From: Piliocolobus tephrosceles
Taxonomy: Eukaryota; Chordata; Mammalia; Primates; Cercopithecidae
Assembly: GCF_002776525.5 (NCBI RefSeq)
Contig: NC_045436.1
Coordinates: 48,045,365-48,109,364, forward strand
DNA: 64,000 nucleotides
Reading direction: 5' to 3'
In this document: positions 33,770-45,250 of the stretch, piece after piece
How positions within the stretch are numbered: the first letter of the stretch is position 1
How the letters are laid out: each line of letters starts with the position of its first letter
Notes under the pieces: generated by a model
The model's database searches: none
What the model saw: the letters and a program-made list of their open reading frames with translations, nothing else
What the model was told of the DNA's origin: nothing
Translations under genes and position numbers: made by a program

Positions 33770-33779
33770 CCTTCTTTTA

Positions 33780-36700
33780 AAAACAATAATAAATAAATTT
33801 TATTTTGCATATTTAAAGTATACAACATGATGTTTTAAGACATACATATAATAAAATTGTTACTATAGTGAAACAAATGAACACATCCATCATCTCACAC
33901 AATTACATTTACCCGCCCCATAACAAGAGCAGCTAAAATTGCTAAAATTTACTTATTCGGTAAAAGTTCTGAATTCAGTATACTGTTACTAACTATAGTC
34001 CTCATGCTGTACATTAGATCTTTAAACTTATTTATCTTACATATTTGCTACTTCATATCCTTTCACCTACATTTCTCCATTTTCCTACCACTCCACCCTG
34101 ATCTTGGTAATCATTGTTTTATTCCCTCTATATATATGTGATCCCCTTGTCCCCTTTTCTTTCAAAGATTCCACATATAAGTGAGATCATGCAATATTTT
34201 TCTTTCTATGTTAGGCTTATTTCACTTAACATAATGTCCTCCAAGACCATTCATATTGTGGCAAAAGGTAGGATCTCCTCCTTTTTAAAGACTAAATAAT
34301 ATATACATACCACATTTTTTTTATCCATTTATCCACTGACAGACACCTAGGTTGTTTCTGCATCTTGGCCTTTGCTATTCATATTATTCATGCTGCAACA
34401 AGCATGAGAGTGCAGATATCTTCAAGAGGCTATGATTTCATTTAGTTTGAGTGTATATACAGAACAGGAATTGTTAAGTCATATGGTAGTATCATTTTTA
34501 TTTTTGTTTTTAGTTATCTTCCACCAAGAGTATCCATGGGTTTCTTTTCTCTACATCCTTAACAACACTTATCTCTTAAATTTTTGATAACAGCTATCTT
34601 AGCAAGTATGAAGTGATATCTCATAATGGATTTGATTTGAATTTCCCTGAGGATTAGTGATGTTGAGCACCTTTCAAATATCTGTTGGCTATTTTCATGT
34701 CATCATTGGAGAGTATCTATTCAAGTCCTTTTAAAATCAGGTCATATATATTTTTGATATTGAAAGATATGAGTGCTTTAAGAATACGGAATATTTATTC
34801 CTTATCTGATATATGGTTTGCAAGTATTTTTTCCCAATCTGTAGGTTGCCTTTTAAATTTGGTGATTGTTCATGTTGCTGTGTAGAAACTTTTTAGTTTG
34901 ATATAGAACATTTATTTATTTTTACTTTCAAAGCCTGAGCTTTTGGTGTGAAATCCAGGAAATCATTGCAAAATCAATGTTGAGAAGGTTTTTCCCTGTT
35001 TTCTTCCAGGATTTTTACAGTCTCAGGTCTTAGATTTAGGTTTTTAATCCATCTTATGTTGACTTGATGTTATGGTGTAAGATAAGGGGTTAATTTCATT
35101 TTTTTGCATGTGAAAATCCAGTTTTCCCAGAACAGTTTATTAAAGAGACTCTCTTTTCTGCATTGTGTGTTCTTGGTGCCATGTTGAAAATTAGTTCAAC
35201 ATGTAAATTTGAATTTACTTCTAGGCTCTGTTTTCCACTGATTATGTGTCTGTTTTCGCTAGTACCACAGTCTTTTTATAATTATATCTTTGTAATGTAA
35301 TTTTAAATCAGAAATAGTAATGGCTTCCCCTTTTTTTGCAGGGTAGGGGAAGTACTTTGGTCAGTTGGGGTCTTTTGTGGTTGCACACAAATTTTAGGAT
35401 TTAAAAAAATATTGCTGTGAAGAATGCCATTGGGATTTTGATAGGGATTGCATTGAATCTACATATTGCTTTGAGTAATATGAACCTTTTAAACAATATT
35501 TAATTATTCTATGCATAAGCATGGAATATCTTTCCATTTATTTGTGTCCTCTTCACTTTCTTTCATTAAAGTTGTACAGCTTTCAGTGTACAGGTCTTTT
35601 ACCTCTGCAGTTAAATCTACCAATTTATTTTTGATATTTTTTGGGGTACTATTTTAAATGAGATTGTTTTCTGGGTTTCTTTTTCAGCTAGATTGTTATT
35701 TGTGTATAGAAATACCATAAAGTTTTTACAATGATTTAACATCCTGCAACTACTTAGTTCTAACAGATTTTTGTATTAGTTCTAACAAGATTTATTGTTA
35801 ATGTATTAGTTCTAACAGATTTTTGGTGGAGTCTTCAGAGTTTTCTATGTGCAGAATCATGTCATCTGCAAAGGCAGATAATTTTACTTCTTCCTTTCTG
35901 ATACAGATACCTTTTATTTCTTTTTCTTATCTAATTGCTCTTGACAATACTTCCAGTACCATGTTAAGTAGAAGTGGTGAAGGGCACTCTTGCCTTGTGC
36001 CATATCTTAGAGAAAAAGCTTTCGGTTTCTCCCAATTGATCATAATGTTAGCTCTGATTTTTTTATAACTGTCATTTATTATATTGAAGAATTTTTTATA
36101 CTTAAACTGTCAGGAGTTTTTAATCCAGAAACGCTGTGAAACTTCATTGAATTCTTTCAGTGCCAATTGATATGATTATGTGGTTTTTGTCTTTCAGTCT
36201 ATTAATGTGATGTATCACATTGATTGATTTGCATATGTTACATCAACCTTGCATACCTGATACAAACCCCACTTGGTACTTTGTGGAATTATATTTGTTA
36301 ATATTTTATTGATGACTTCTGGATCAATGTTAAAAAAAACTTCAAAAAACTAACTCTTAGTTTTATTCAAAATTTCTACAGTCCTTTATTCTCTGTTTCT
36401 GTTCTGATCTTCATTATTTATTTCCTTCCTCCTGATAACTTTGGGTTTAGTTTGTTCTTCTATTTCTAGTTCCTTATGTTTTATTATTAGGCTGTTTATT
36501 TGGATCATATCACTGTAGCTAGAAACAATATAGAATTTCAACATTTTTTTAGTCTAAAAAGAGTTGTTTTGTGGCCCATCAAATGTTCTATCTTGGAGAA
36601 TGTTCCGTGTGCACTAGAGGAAAATGTATATCCTGCTGCTGTTGGATGTAAAATTCTATGTGTCTCTGTTAGGTCCATTTTCTGTAAAGTACAGTTCAAT

Positions 36701-38150
36701 TCCTGTATCTTCTTATTAATTCCCTGTTGGGTTAATCTGTCCACTGTTGAAGGTGGAGTACTGAAGTCTCTACAATTATTGTATTGCTATTTCTCCCTTC
36801 ATGTCTATTGATACTTGCTTTATCTATTTAGATGCTCCAATGTTGCGTACATATCAATTGTTATATTCTCGTGAAGAATTAAGGCATTTATCATTAAATA
36901 TGACCGTCTTTGTCTCTTGTGACAGCTTTTCAGTTGAAGTCTATTTTCTCTTAAGTACAGCCACTCCTGCTGTCTTTGGATTACAATTTACGTAGAATAT
37001 CTTTTACTTTCACTTTCAGAATATGTGTGTTCTTAAGGCTAATAGGCAGAATATAATTGGATCTTACCTTTTATCCATTCAGTCACTCTACATCTTTTGA
37101 TTGGAAAATGTAATCCATTTACATTCAAAGTAATTAATTACTGATAGATAAGGAACTACTATTGCCATTTTGGTCATTATTTTCTGGTTATTTGGTAGAT
37201 ACATTGTTCCTTTCTTTTTCTCTTGTTTATATTTGTGATTTTTTTTTTGTTTGTTTGCTTGTTTGTTTGCAGTGCTAAGTTTTTTTTTTTTTTTTTTTTT
37301 GAGACGGAGTCTTGCTCTGTCACCCAGGCTGGCGTGCAGTGGCCAGATCTCAGCTCACTGCAAGCTCTGCCTCCCGGGTTTATGCCATTCTCCTGCCTCA
37401 GCCTCCGGAGTAGCTGGGACTACAGGCGCCTGCCACCTCGCCTGGCTAGTTTTTTGTATTTTTTTAGTAGAGAGAGACGGGGTTTCACCGTGTTCACCAG
37501 GATAGTCTTGATCTCCTGACCTCGTGATCTGCCCGTTTCGGCCTCCCAAAGTGCTGGGATTACAGGCTTGAGCCACCGTGCCCGGCCTGCAGTGCTAAGT
37601 TTTTATTCCCTTTTCTTTTTTGTTTATGTATCTGCTATAGTTTTTTGCTTTGTGTTTACCTAGGAATGAAATAAAATATCTCATGAGTATGATAGACTAT
37701 TTTATACTGATAACTTAAATTCTGTTACATACAGAAACATTAGACTTGTACCTCTCTCCCACACAATTTTTGTCACTTATGTCACTATTTACATCTTTTT
37801 ATAATATGTGTTTCTTAAAAACTTATTGTAGCTATTATTATTTTTGACTGTTTTGACTTTTAACTTCCATACTAGAGATAGAGATGATTTACAGAGCACC
37901 ATAACAGTATTGGAGTATTCTGGATTTGACTATATATTTACCTTTACCAGTGACTCTTAGACTTTCATATGTTTTCATGTTAGTAATTAGCACCCTTTTG
38001 TTTCCACTGGAAGAACTCCCTTAGGCATTTCTTGTAGGGTAGGTCTAGTGGCGATGAATTTCCTCAGCTTTTACCTGTCTGGGACTTTATTTCTCCTTCA
38101 TTTCTAAAGGACAAATTTGCTTGGTATAGTATTCTTGGCTGATATATATT
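33780..38150 (-). mobile_element. L1 (L1MA/L1PB-like), 4.4 kb, 5' truncated
   Basis: Starts at the 3' UTR ('ttaaagtatacaacatgatg', 'aactatagtcctcatgctgt') and runs backwards through the C-terminus, the reverse transcriptase (catalytic-box segment near 35860) and the endonuclease-side half of ORF2 to about 38150. The only large interruption is the Alu at 37280-37587. Stops and shifts throughout. The frame at 36500-36811 is antisense to ORF2. Confidence 0.9.
37280..37587 (-). mobile_element. AluY of Old World monkey type (AluYR-like)
   Basis: T-run 37280-37300 and a nearly consensus reversed Alu. The plus strand carries several bases I associate with cercopithecid AluYRa-type copies: 'gggtttatgccattctcc', 'cacctcgcctggctagttt', 'gcccgtttcggcc' and 'caggcttgagccacc'. 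The 17-bp duplication 'tgcagtgctaagttttt' is perfect at 37268-37284 and 37588-37604, so the insertion is recent. Confidence 0.95.
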
Positions 38151-38189
38151 TACCTGATTGGCAATATCCATTCATAATTGTCACACATC

Positions 38190-38410
38190 ATTTCTGGGAG
38201 AAGCAAGCACTGTCCATAAGACTCCACTGGGGGAAGACAACTGGAAGCTCATGCCTGGAATTTGCCTGGAAATTTCCCTGTGTGTCCCTTCTTTCTGTTC
38301 ATTTTGCTATAATAAACTGTAAACTTTAGTATAATAACTTTTTAGGTTCCATGAGTCCTCCTACTGATTTCTTGCAAATAAGGGTTATCCTGAGAAACCT
38401 TCAAGACTTG
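38190..38410 (+). mobile_element. LTR fragment, ERVL-like
   Basis: 'ccctgtgtgtcccttctttc', 'ttgctataataaactgtaaac' (a polyadenylation-signal context) and 'catgagtcctcctac' follow the 3' part of an old ERVL-class LTR. The subfamily is not resolved. Confidence 0.5.
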
Positions 38411-38539
38411 TATTATCTTTCTATAAATTTCTTAAGTTAATGTTTTATGAAATCCAAGGAGTAGAGGAAAGCTCATAGGCATACTTTGAGCCATTTTCTT
38501 CCATGTATACATTAGTAGGAGAAAGATGTAACTGTGATG

Positions 38540-38655
38540 GTTTATACAGAATAACTACTATGTATCCAAGGCTATGGTGGTGGAGGATGGATAAGATATG
38601 GTCTTTTCCTCAAGGCTCAACTAGTGTATCAGAAAGAAAAGACATTAAAAAAATA
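38540..38655 (-). mobile_element. L2 3' fragment
   Basis: 'ataactactatgtatccaagg', 'ggataagatatggtctttt' and 'cctcaaggctcaactagtg' are the reversed L2 end. Confidence 0.6.
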
Positions 38656-38759
38656 AAATATAAAAAGATACTGACATTTATATTCCTTAATTTCTTTTTA
38701 TCTGAGTTTACTACTATTCAAAAGGAATGAAAAAAATAATATTCACCTAGAAAATGGAG

Positions 38760-39635
38760 ACAGGTTTACAGACTTCTTTCAAGAGGTAAGAGCTAAAGAT
38801 ATAAGAGGTTTTGGCATATCCTAACAAAGGATCTTGCTTCTTGAAAAAGTTGTTTGTGCTATGCCATGAAGGTATGCCATTTCATTCCTCTCACTTGAAA
38901 CTAGGGGTAAAACACTGGAAGTTTTTATTATTCTCTCCTCTTAGAGCAATGCATTATAAACCAATTTAAAAACGTATAATTGATAAGTGTTTTATTTTTA
39001 TGTCCTTAAAATTGCCATATTCCAAACTAGTATCTCCTTGTATGTTTGCTAATTTTCATAACAAGATGTTTATGATATTTATTAGCCTGCAAATTATAAC
39101 TATTTAGAAATCCCTGCTTCCAAGTCTTAAAAGTAAACAAAGACCTATTCTTCACTGCCTTTTTTCTACCCAATACTTTCCAATTTCAGTTGTCTATTCT
39201 TTCATTCTAATCAAATTTTATAACAGCAAAAGTTTATGCATAACTCTGCGATTCCATTTGGTATTCCGTTCTTTATGCTGCCAAGAGGTAGCACAGTTAA
39301 AGTCTGAAAATGTAAGTTCTTATCAATAAAAAAAGAAATCAATTATTAACAGAACTCTAAAAAGCGGTAGGTAAAACTTATGTAAATTTAACAACTAGGT
39401 GGCAAACCTCTTCTTCCTTTTTCTTTAATGGCAGGGGCTAGAGCACTCATAATTACTATTTACTTTTTATGTTTAAACCACATTCAATATTAGCTGAAAA
39501 ACAGTAAATAAATATTAATGAATTACTTCTGTGACCTGTTAGCTCAGTTAGCTCACTATTTCAATGGAGCATTAATGAAGCCAAGGTCATGGGCATAATG
39601 GTGATAATTTGGTATAGAACACTAATGACTACGAA
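38760..39635. other. Unassigned intergenic sequence
   Basis: No repeat or gene recognised. Confidence 0.5.
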
Positions 39636-39805
39636 GGATTTTATGAATATTAACCCATTTGTTCCTCACAATACCACTTTAAGGTCCTTAGAACAAGCAC
39701 AGTTATTATTGAATAAACAAATAGATTGAAAAAGGTTAAGTGACTCATCTAAAGTCACTTAATACATGGGAGTAAAAACTCGACTCTAGATTTTTTCCAC
39801 TCAAT
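39636..39805 (-). mobile_element. MIR
   Basis: Reversed MIR: 'taacccatttgttcctcaca', 'aggttaagtgactcatc' and 'aaagtcacttaatacatggg' in order. Confidence 0.8.
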
Positions 39806-40671
39806 AACAATGCTTCAGTTTGGATTTGCTAATTATTTTTGTAAATAATAAAATGACTATGACATTCATTACTCTATTAATTATACCTGCATTTAGAAGA
39901 TCCTGACTCCTGGTTTGAGATTATGATAGACTCTCTCCCAACTTGCAAATAAATTACAGGTAGAATCATACATGAAGGCAATAATTAAAAATATCTTAAA
40001 AATAGGAACAGAAGTCAAATGAATATGCTAACACGCACAGGCATTTCCACCAACTTTAATTGTGCAACTAATGAATGCAGAAGCATTGTCAGTGGCCTGC
40101 ATGCAATGTATCCACTGAACTAGTATAGTGAAACTGAAAATGAAATGCAGAGACAGAGACTTTGACTCATTTTTACTGCCTGATTTTTAGACACCTGATA
40201 TTATATTAATCAGAAAACTGAGCAGTCATCTCTTTACTGTTTTTGAGATGACTGAAATCTTGTTCTTCCCCTCTCAATGGCTCACATGTAGCAGAGTACT
40301 TCTTGTATAACGAGGCCAGCGGTAGAGGAAAATGGAGAGTGCCATTCACATCCAAAGAAAACAATCTTTCAGATAAAGCTATATAATGGAAACAGAGAAA
40401 GAAAGGTACTGGAAATAGTGCTTGCTAGGAAGTATAATCTGTTCTGGATTGCACCTGGTTAAACAACTGAAGGCTGCCTTAGGATATATGTTATCTCTGT
40501 TATGGTAAAGAACTGAGTAGTAAGAGCGGAATGTTCTCTTCCAGTGCCAGATGAAGGTTTCTGCAGTATCAGAAATTGAGCTAGGGTTGTGCACAGTTGA
40601 TGAGATGTTTTTACCAGTACACAAGTGACACTGCAGATGGCCGTGACAATCTATGCTAGCACTATGTCTAC

Positions 40672-40691
40672 AAATCCTAGGCCTAGGATTT
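40672..40691. repeat. Perfect 20-bp palindrome
   Basis: AAATCCTAGGCCTAGGATTT reads the same on both strands. It lies 12 bp before a 26-base A-run. Confidence 0.95.
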
Positions 40692-40703
40692 CAAACCAGA
40701 ATG

Positions 40704-40729
40704 AAAAAAAAAAAAAAAAAAAAAAAAAA
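40704..40729. repeat. (A)26 tract
   Basis: A long pure A-run. It could be the tail of a retrocopy on the plus strand, but the sequence before it is not a repeat I know and there is no polyadenylation signal close upstream. Confidence 0.95.
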
Positions 40730-41365
40730 CCTTGAAAGAATAAGGTAAGAACAGGATGAGGGTTTTAAAAACCACCTTGAAGAAATTTTTAAAATTGTAA
40801 TAAGAACATAAAAATCTTCACTAGAGTCAATGTAGAATAGAATTGATGCCAAACAAATCAAGTCAGTGATGTCAGCAAAAATCTTCAAAATTTCTCCCAC
40901 AAAAAGGGATGAATTGATAAGAATGACAAGTATGATATAAGATACGCAGAACAGAGTAACAATATCTAATACATTGAAAATAAGATGTTCTGAAAAAGAA
41001 ACAAAGCAAGTAAAAGAGAAGGTATAATTAAAGTTATAATAGAAAACTATTTTTAAAGGTAGAAAAGACCAGAAGCTATAGTTTTCTAGGAAAAATTAAT
41101 AACATATTTTGGATTGCAAATAAAAAGAGTAGCTAACTTTTTTCAATATTAACTTTCAGTAGCAAATGAAAATATGTTTATAGAGATCTGAGATAAAAAA
41201 CAATTGGGAATACAGAATTCCAAATCAAGCCAAGATGTCATTTATGTATGCTAGTAACAGAAAACATTCTTATATATGCCAAAGCTCCATAAATACAACA
41301 CTCATTCCCTCTCATAAATGAAAGAAACAAAATAAAATCTCACAGACATACTCCATACAACTGGG

Positions 41366-41562
41366 AGTTTAATCATCACCAAGATATTTTAAATGGGGAA
41401 GTACTTGGGAATTTATTGAGTAATGAAACTTGTTACAAATACACAGTTAAATTCTTTTTCCCCTGGAGAGTTTCCCTAATGTTTCCTTTCAGTAGTTTCT
41501 AGTTTGAGGTCTTAGATTTAGATCTTTAATCCATTTTGATTTGATTTTGGTGTATGGTGGAG
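41366..41562. repeat. Tandem duplication, unit 1 (197 bp)
   Basis: Direct neighbour and near-copy of 41563-41767. The first about 92 bp are non-L1 flank and the last about 105 bp are minus-strand L1, so the unit spans an L1 boundary. Against unit 2 it lacks an 8-bp 'ggtcagta' and differs at about ten other bases. Confidence 0.92.
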
Positions 41563-42625
41563 AGTTTAATCATCACCAAGAAATTTTAAATGGGGAAGTA
41601 CTTGGGAATTGGTCAGTATTGAGTAATGAAACTCGTTACAAACACACAGTTAAATATTTTCTTCCCGTGGAGAGTTTCCTTAATGTTTTCTTTCAGTAGT
41701 TTCTAGTTTGAGGTCTTAGATTTAGGTCTTTAATCCATTTTGATTTGATTTTGGTGTATGGAGAGAGTAATTTCATATACTCATAACAAGTATATGATAT
41801 GAGTCTGTGCATATGGATACCCAGTTTTCCCAGCACCATTTATTAAATAGATTGTCTTTTCCTCAATGTACATTCTTGACATCTTTGTTGAGAATGAGTT
41901 CACTGTATAAGTGTTGATTTGTATCTGGATTCTTTATTTTGTTCCATTGGTCTGTGTGTCTGTTTTTATGGCAGTACCATGCTATTTTGATTACTATAGC
42001 TCTGTAGTGCAATTTGAAGTCAGGTAATGTGACTCCTCAAGTTTTGTTCTTTTTTGTCAGGATTGCTTTGGCTATTCTGTGTCTTTTTTGGTTCCATATA
42101 AGTTTTAGGATGTTTTTCCTATCTCTGTGAAGAATGTTTTTGATTTTTGTATAGAGATTGCATTGAATCTGTAGATTGCTTTGGATAGTATGGACATTTT
42201 AACAATATTGATTCTTCCAATCCATGAACACAGACTAGCTTTCAATTTTTTGGTGTCCTCTTCAATTTCTTTTATCAGTGCTTTATAGTTTTCATTGTAG
42301 AGATGTTTCACTTCTTTGGTTAATTCCTAGGTACTTTATTTTACTTGTAGCTGTTGTAAATAGGGTTACTTTTTTATTTCTTTTTCAGATTGTTAACTGT
42401 TGGCATATAGAAATACTACTGATTTTGTGTATGTTGATTTTGTGTCCTGTACTGATACTGAAATTGTTTATCAGTTCTAATAGTTTTCTTGTGGAGTCCT
42501 TAGGTTTTTCCAAATATAAGACGATATCATCTGCAAACAAAGATAAATTCATTTCTTCTTTGTGTAGTTGAATGCTTTTATTTCTTTCTCTTGTCTGGTT
42601 GCTCTAGCCAGGACCTCCAGCACTC
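41458..42625 (-). mobile_element. L1M, inverted 5' segment of a twin-primed copy
   Basis: Minus-strand ORF2 reverse transcriptase region, including the reversed catalytic-box stretch 'gatatcatctgcaaacaaag' at about 42524, down to the 'ttaaagacctaaatctaag' stretch. A non-L1 gap at 41563-41655 comes from the tandem duplication. At about 42626 the strand switches and the element continues downstream. Confidence 0.88.
41563..41767. repeat. Tandem duplication, unit 2
   Basis: Starts 'agtttaatcatcaccaag' exactly where unit 1 ends. It continues without a break into the main L1 at 41768, so unit 2 holds the original junction and unit 1 the copied one, or the reverse. Confidence 0.92.
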
Positions 42626-42945
42626 AAAAGATTTCTTGTATTATACCCTACAGCATAGACAACCAAAGCAAAAATGGACAAATGGGATCATATCAACATA
42701 AAAAAGCTGCTGCACAGCAAAGGTAACAACCAACAAAGTCAAGAGACAACCCACAGAGTGAAAGTATCCATAAACTATCCATCTGACATGGCATCACTCA
42801 CCAGAATATATAAGGAGCTCAGACAACTCTGTCCAAAAAAATCTAATAATCTGATTAAAGATGGGTGAAAAGTCTGAACAGACATTTCTCAAAAGACGAT
42901 ATACAAATGGCTAACAAGTATATGATAAAATGCTCAACATCATTT
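42626..42945 (+). mobile_element. L1M, downstream segment of the twin-primed copy
   Basis: Starts 'aaagatttcttgtattatac' and continues with 'caaagcaaaaatggacaaatg', 'gctgctgcacagcaaagg' and 'ctcaaaagacgatatacaaa', the sequence that follows the inverted block in L1. It stops at 'ctcaacatcattt' without a 3' UTR or A-tail, so the 3' end was lost later. Confidence 0.88.
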
Positions 42946-43014
42946 AAAATGAAGGCAAATTCAACATGAAATGCCAAATTTTCCCTAGATTGGGAGTACA
43001 AATGAATTAAACAA

Positions 43015-43028
43015 TTTTTTTTTTTTTT
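43015..43028. repeat. (T)14 tract
   Basis: T-run at the left edge of the GC-richer unassigned block; possibly the reversed A-tail of a retrocopy. Confidence 0.9.
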
Positions 43029-44430
43029 CAAACTGTGTTTCATGGAGTTTCTGAGGCTTCTTGGGCCACAGTTAGGGCTAAAGGGGTAAGGTAGGAAGGG
43101 ATGATGCTGCTTGATCTTTTGACTCCGATGAAGCAGAGCAGTTGTATGTGGTTTACACATGGGTCTTGTGAATTATTCATTGTTTTATTAGTGAAAATGT
43201 TTGATAAACATGCTCCAAGTTACAATTCTGCTGAGCTTTCATGGAACAGATTAATAATAGAAAGACCACTTGTTCACAGACAGGGCAGGCTCCATGCTCA
43301 TTGCACCTTTGCAATCACACAGAGCCCCATGCTCAGAGGAGTTCCATGTTTGGGGCTTAATACTCTCTGGTGATGGTCTTAAAACTTTTAATAATTTCAT
43401 CTTTGAATTTTGATTTTGTCAGTGAAATCAACAGGGCAATACAGCCTGTATTGAGGGATTGAAGCCTTTGCTCACAAGCGATCCTGCTCAGAGTTAGCCC
43501 TGATTCCCACCCTGCCTTCCTTGGTAGGCTCTCTACACCCTGCTCCTCATCCCATGATACCTCTGCTTCTCCCATCAGTGTCACCTACTCCTGTTCTGGC
43601 CCAACAACTGCTGCTATCTTTTGCCTCTTTCAGAAGCCTGAGTGTGGGTGTGGAGAGAGTCTAGATAGAATGAGCAACCTGCAGCATCTCAAAGCAGATG
43701 TGGCAGGAGTTGTCTCCATCAGGGCAGGCAGTGCCTCAGTGTGCATTTGGCATGTTACTAGGCAGTGAGGAGCCTCTCACCCACCCCATCCTGATAATGG
43801 CTCATTCAGGTCTTGAGGTGGTAATCCTTGACAGTATCCCATCCACCACTGGTTGACGTGGCAGTTCATGGGAAGGGGAGATTTATTTATCCACCTCCAG
43901 CTGGGACACGGTGCTGTGGAGTGGTGGCTCAAAACCCGGAAGCCAGTGGGCTGTGCTCATGCCAAACCATGGGGCACCTGTGACCATCTTCTCCCAATGT
44001 GTATCCCTGTCCTGAGAAATCAACAGTGCTTTTAATGACACTTTCTTTTTTTCTGGACAAGTATCCAATGATTTCATTTCACACTTGCTGTTATAAATCA
44101 TGTAGCTATCCCTGTACAACTCTTTCTTTTCAGATATTTCTGAAAGATCCCTAGGTGCTTACTGATTTCTCCATTACTTCTGGTCACCCTGGAGGCTAGA
44201 TTCAAAGCCAACCACACCAAGGCTAATTGTGTGAGGAATTCACGACTGATCCCACAGTGAACAGGGGTAGGAGGATTGGGGTAGAACATCACCACTGATG
44301 AGGAAAAGCAGCAGCAGCAGTGACAGAAATCTCCACCAATGAAAGGGGAAAGGAAATAATGCAGACAAAGACTTGTATCAGTCCTCTAGAATTCAGAGGG
44401 AAAATCACTTGAGATGATTTTCAGGGGAGA
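43029..44430. other. GC-richer unassigned block
   Basis: About 1.4 kb visibly richer in G and C than its surroundings, with none of the repeats that dominate elsewhere. Frames up to 90 codons on both strands show no domain. The T-run at its left edge would fit an A-tail on the minus strand, but I find no matching flanking duplication and no polyadenylation signal next to it. An AATAAA on the minus strand lies about 150 bp from the T-run, near 43180. It could be an old LTR, a UTR-derived retrocopy or unique sequence. Confidence 0.4.
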
Positions 44431-45250
44431 AAAGTGAAGAGGGATATAATGACTGGAAGGTCAATGGATGCATATTAGAAGATGACAAGGTATAGACTAA
44501 GGAAGGAACACTGTACACATGCTGCAGAGATGACAAATGTGAAAAATAATTTGGAGGTGGAATCAATGGGATATTAGATGGATCTTTAAAATAAGCAAAA
44601 GAAAGAGGGTTAGGATGGCTTCTGTGTTTCTCGCTGGGGAGAGCAGGTAGATGGAGATATCACCTATCAGTATAGATAGGAGTGATGAGAGATTTCCGGT
44701 GTTTAATGCTGAGTTCTTCTTTAGAAGTGTTAAGATGTGTATTAGGATATTGCAGTTGTACTTGACAGAAATTTAACTCACACCATTTCAAATATCAATC
44801 ACTGGGTTACATAAAAAGAAAGAGGGTGATACAAGAAAACAAATGGTGTCATCAATGCTCTTTGCTTCGCCTTTCACCTTTATGCCACTCTTGTTTTAGG
44901 CTTATTACGTTCAGGTGCTGCCACACAGCAGATACACAGATTATCTGGCAGCTCTGGATCCACCCTTACAGTTCATGATCCAAGACTAAAAAGAAACTTT
45001 TTCCCTCCCAATATAAAGTGGAAGGAAAGGACATGAATGGCTTTGGTTATACTCTCACTCTCACGTCAAACATTGTTGCCAAGTGGAAGAGAACTACGAT
45101 TGGCCAGGTCTGGGTTATACACCAGAGAAGGACAATTCTGGGACAAGCATCTTTGGAATCACAGGGAGAGACAGAGGAGCAGTTCTGCATTGGAGAAGGT
45201 TGCTGATACTAAAAGGAGTGAAATACAGACTAAAGCATCAGACTCTAGTT
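44431..45250 (+). mobile_element. Ancient LINE-like repeat fragments
   Basis: 'gttaggatggcttctgtg', 'gggagagcaggtagatggag' and 'gaagtgttaagatgtg' at 44600-44740 resemble the family at 18230-19120. From 44750, 'taactcacaccatttcaaat' and 'gattggccaggtctgggtt' resemble another old repeat. Neither can be named safely. Confidence 0.35.

Larger units (their letters stand above)
39806..41365. other. Unassigned sequence with palindrome and A-tract
   Basis: About 1.5 kb without a nameable repeat or gene apart from the perfect palindrome at 40672-40691 and the A-run at 40704-40729. Confidence 0.5.

Noticed and set aside
36500..36811. 103-codon plus-strand frame, and the similar one at 31047-31358
   Set aside because: Both are antisense translations of minus-strand L1 ORF2.
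42674..42868. 64-codon frame with lysine-rich sequence
   Set aside because: It is L1 ORF2 C-terminal sequence in the plus-strand half of a twin-primed L1.
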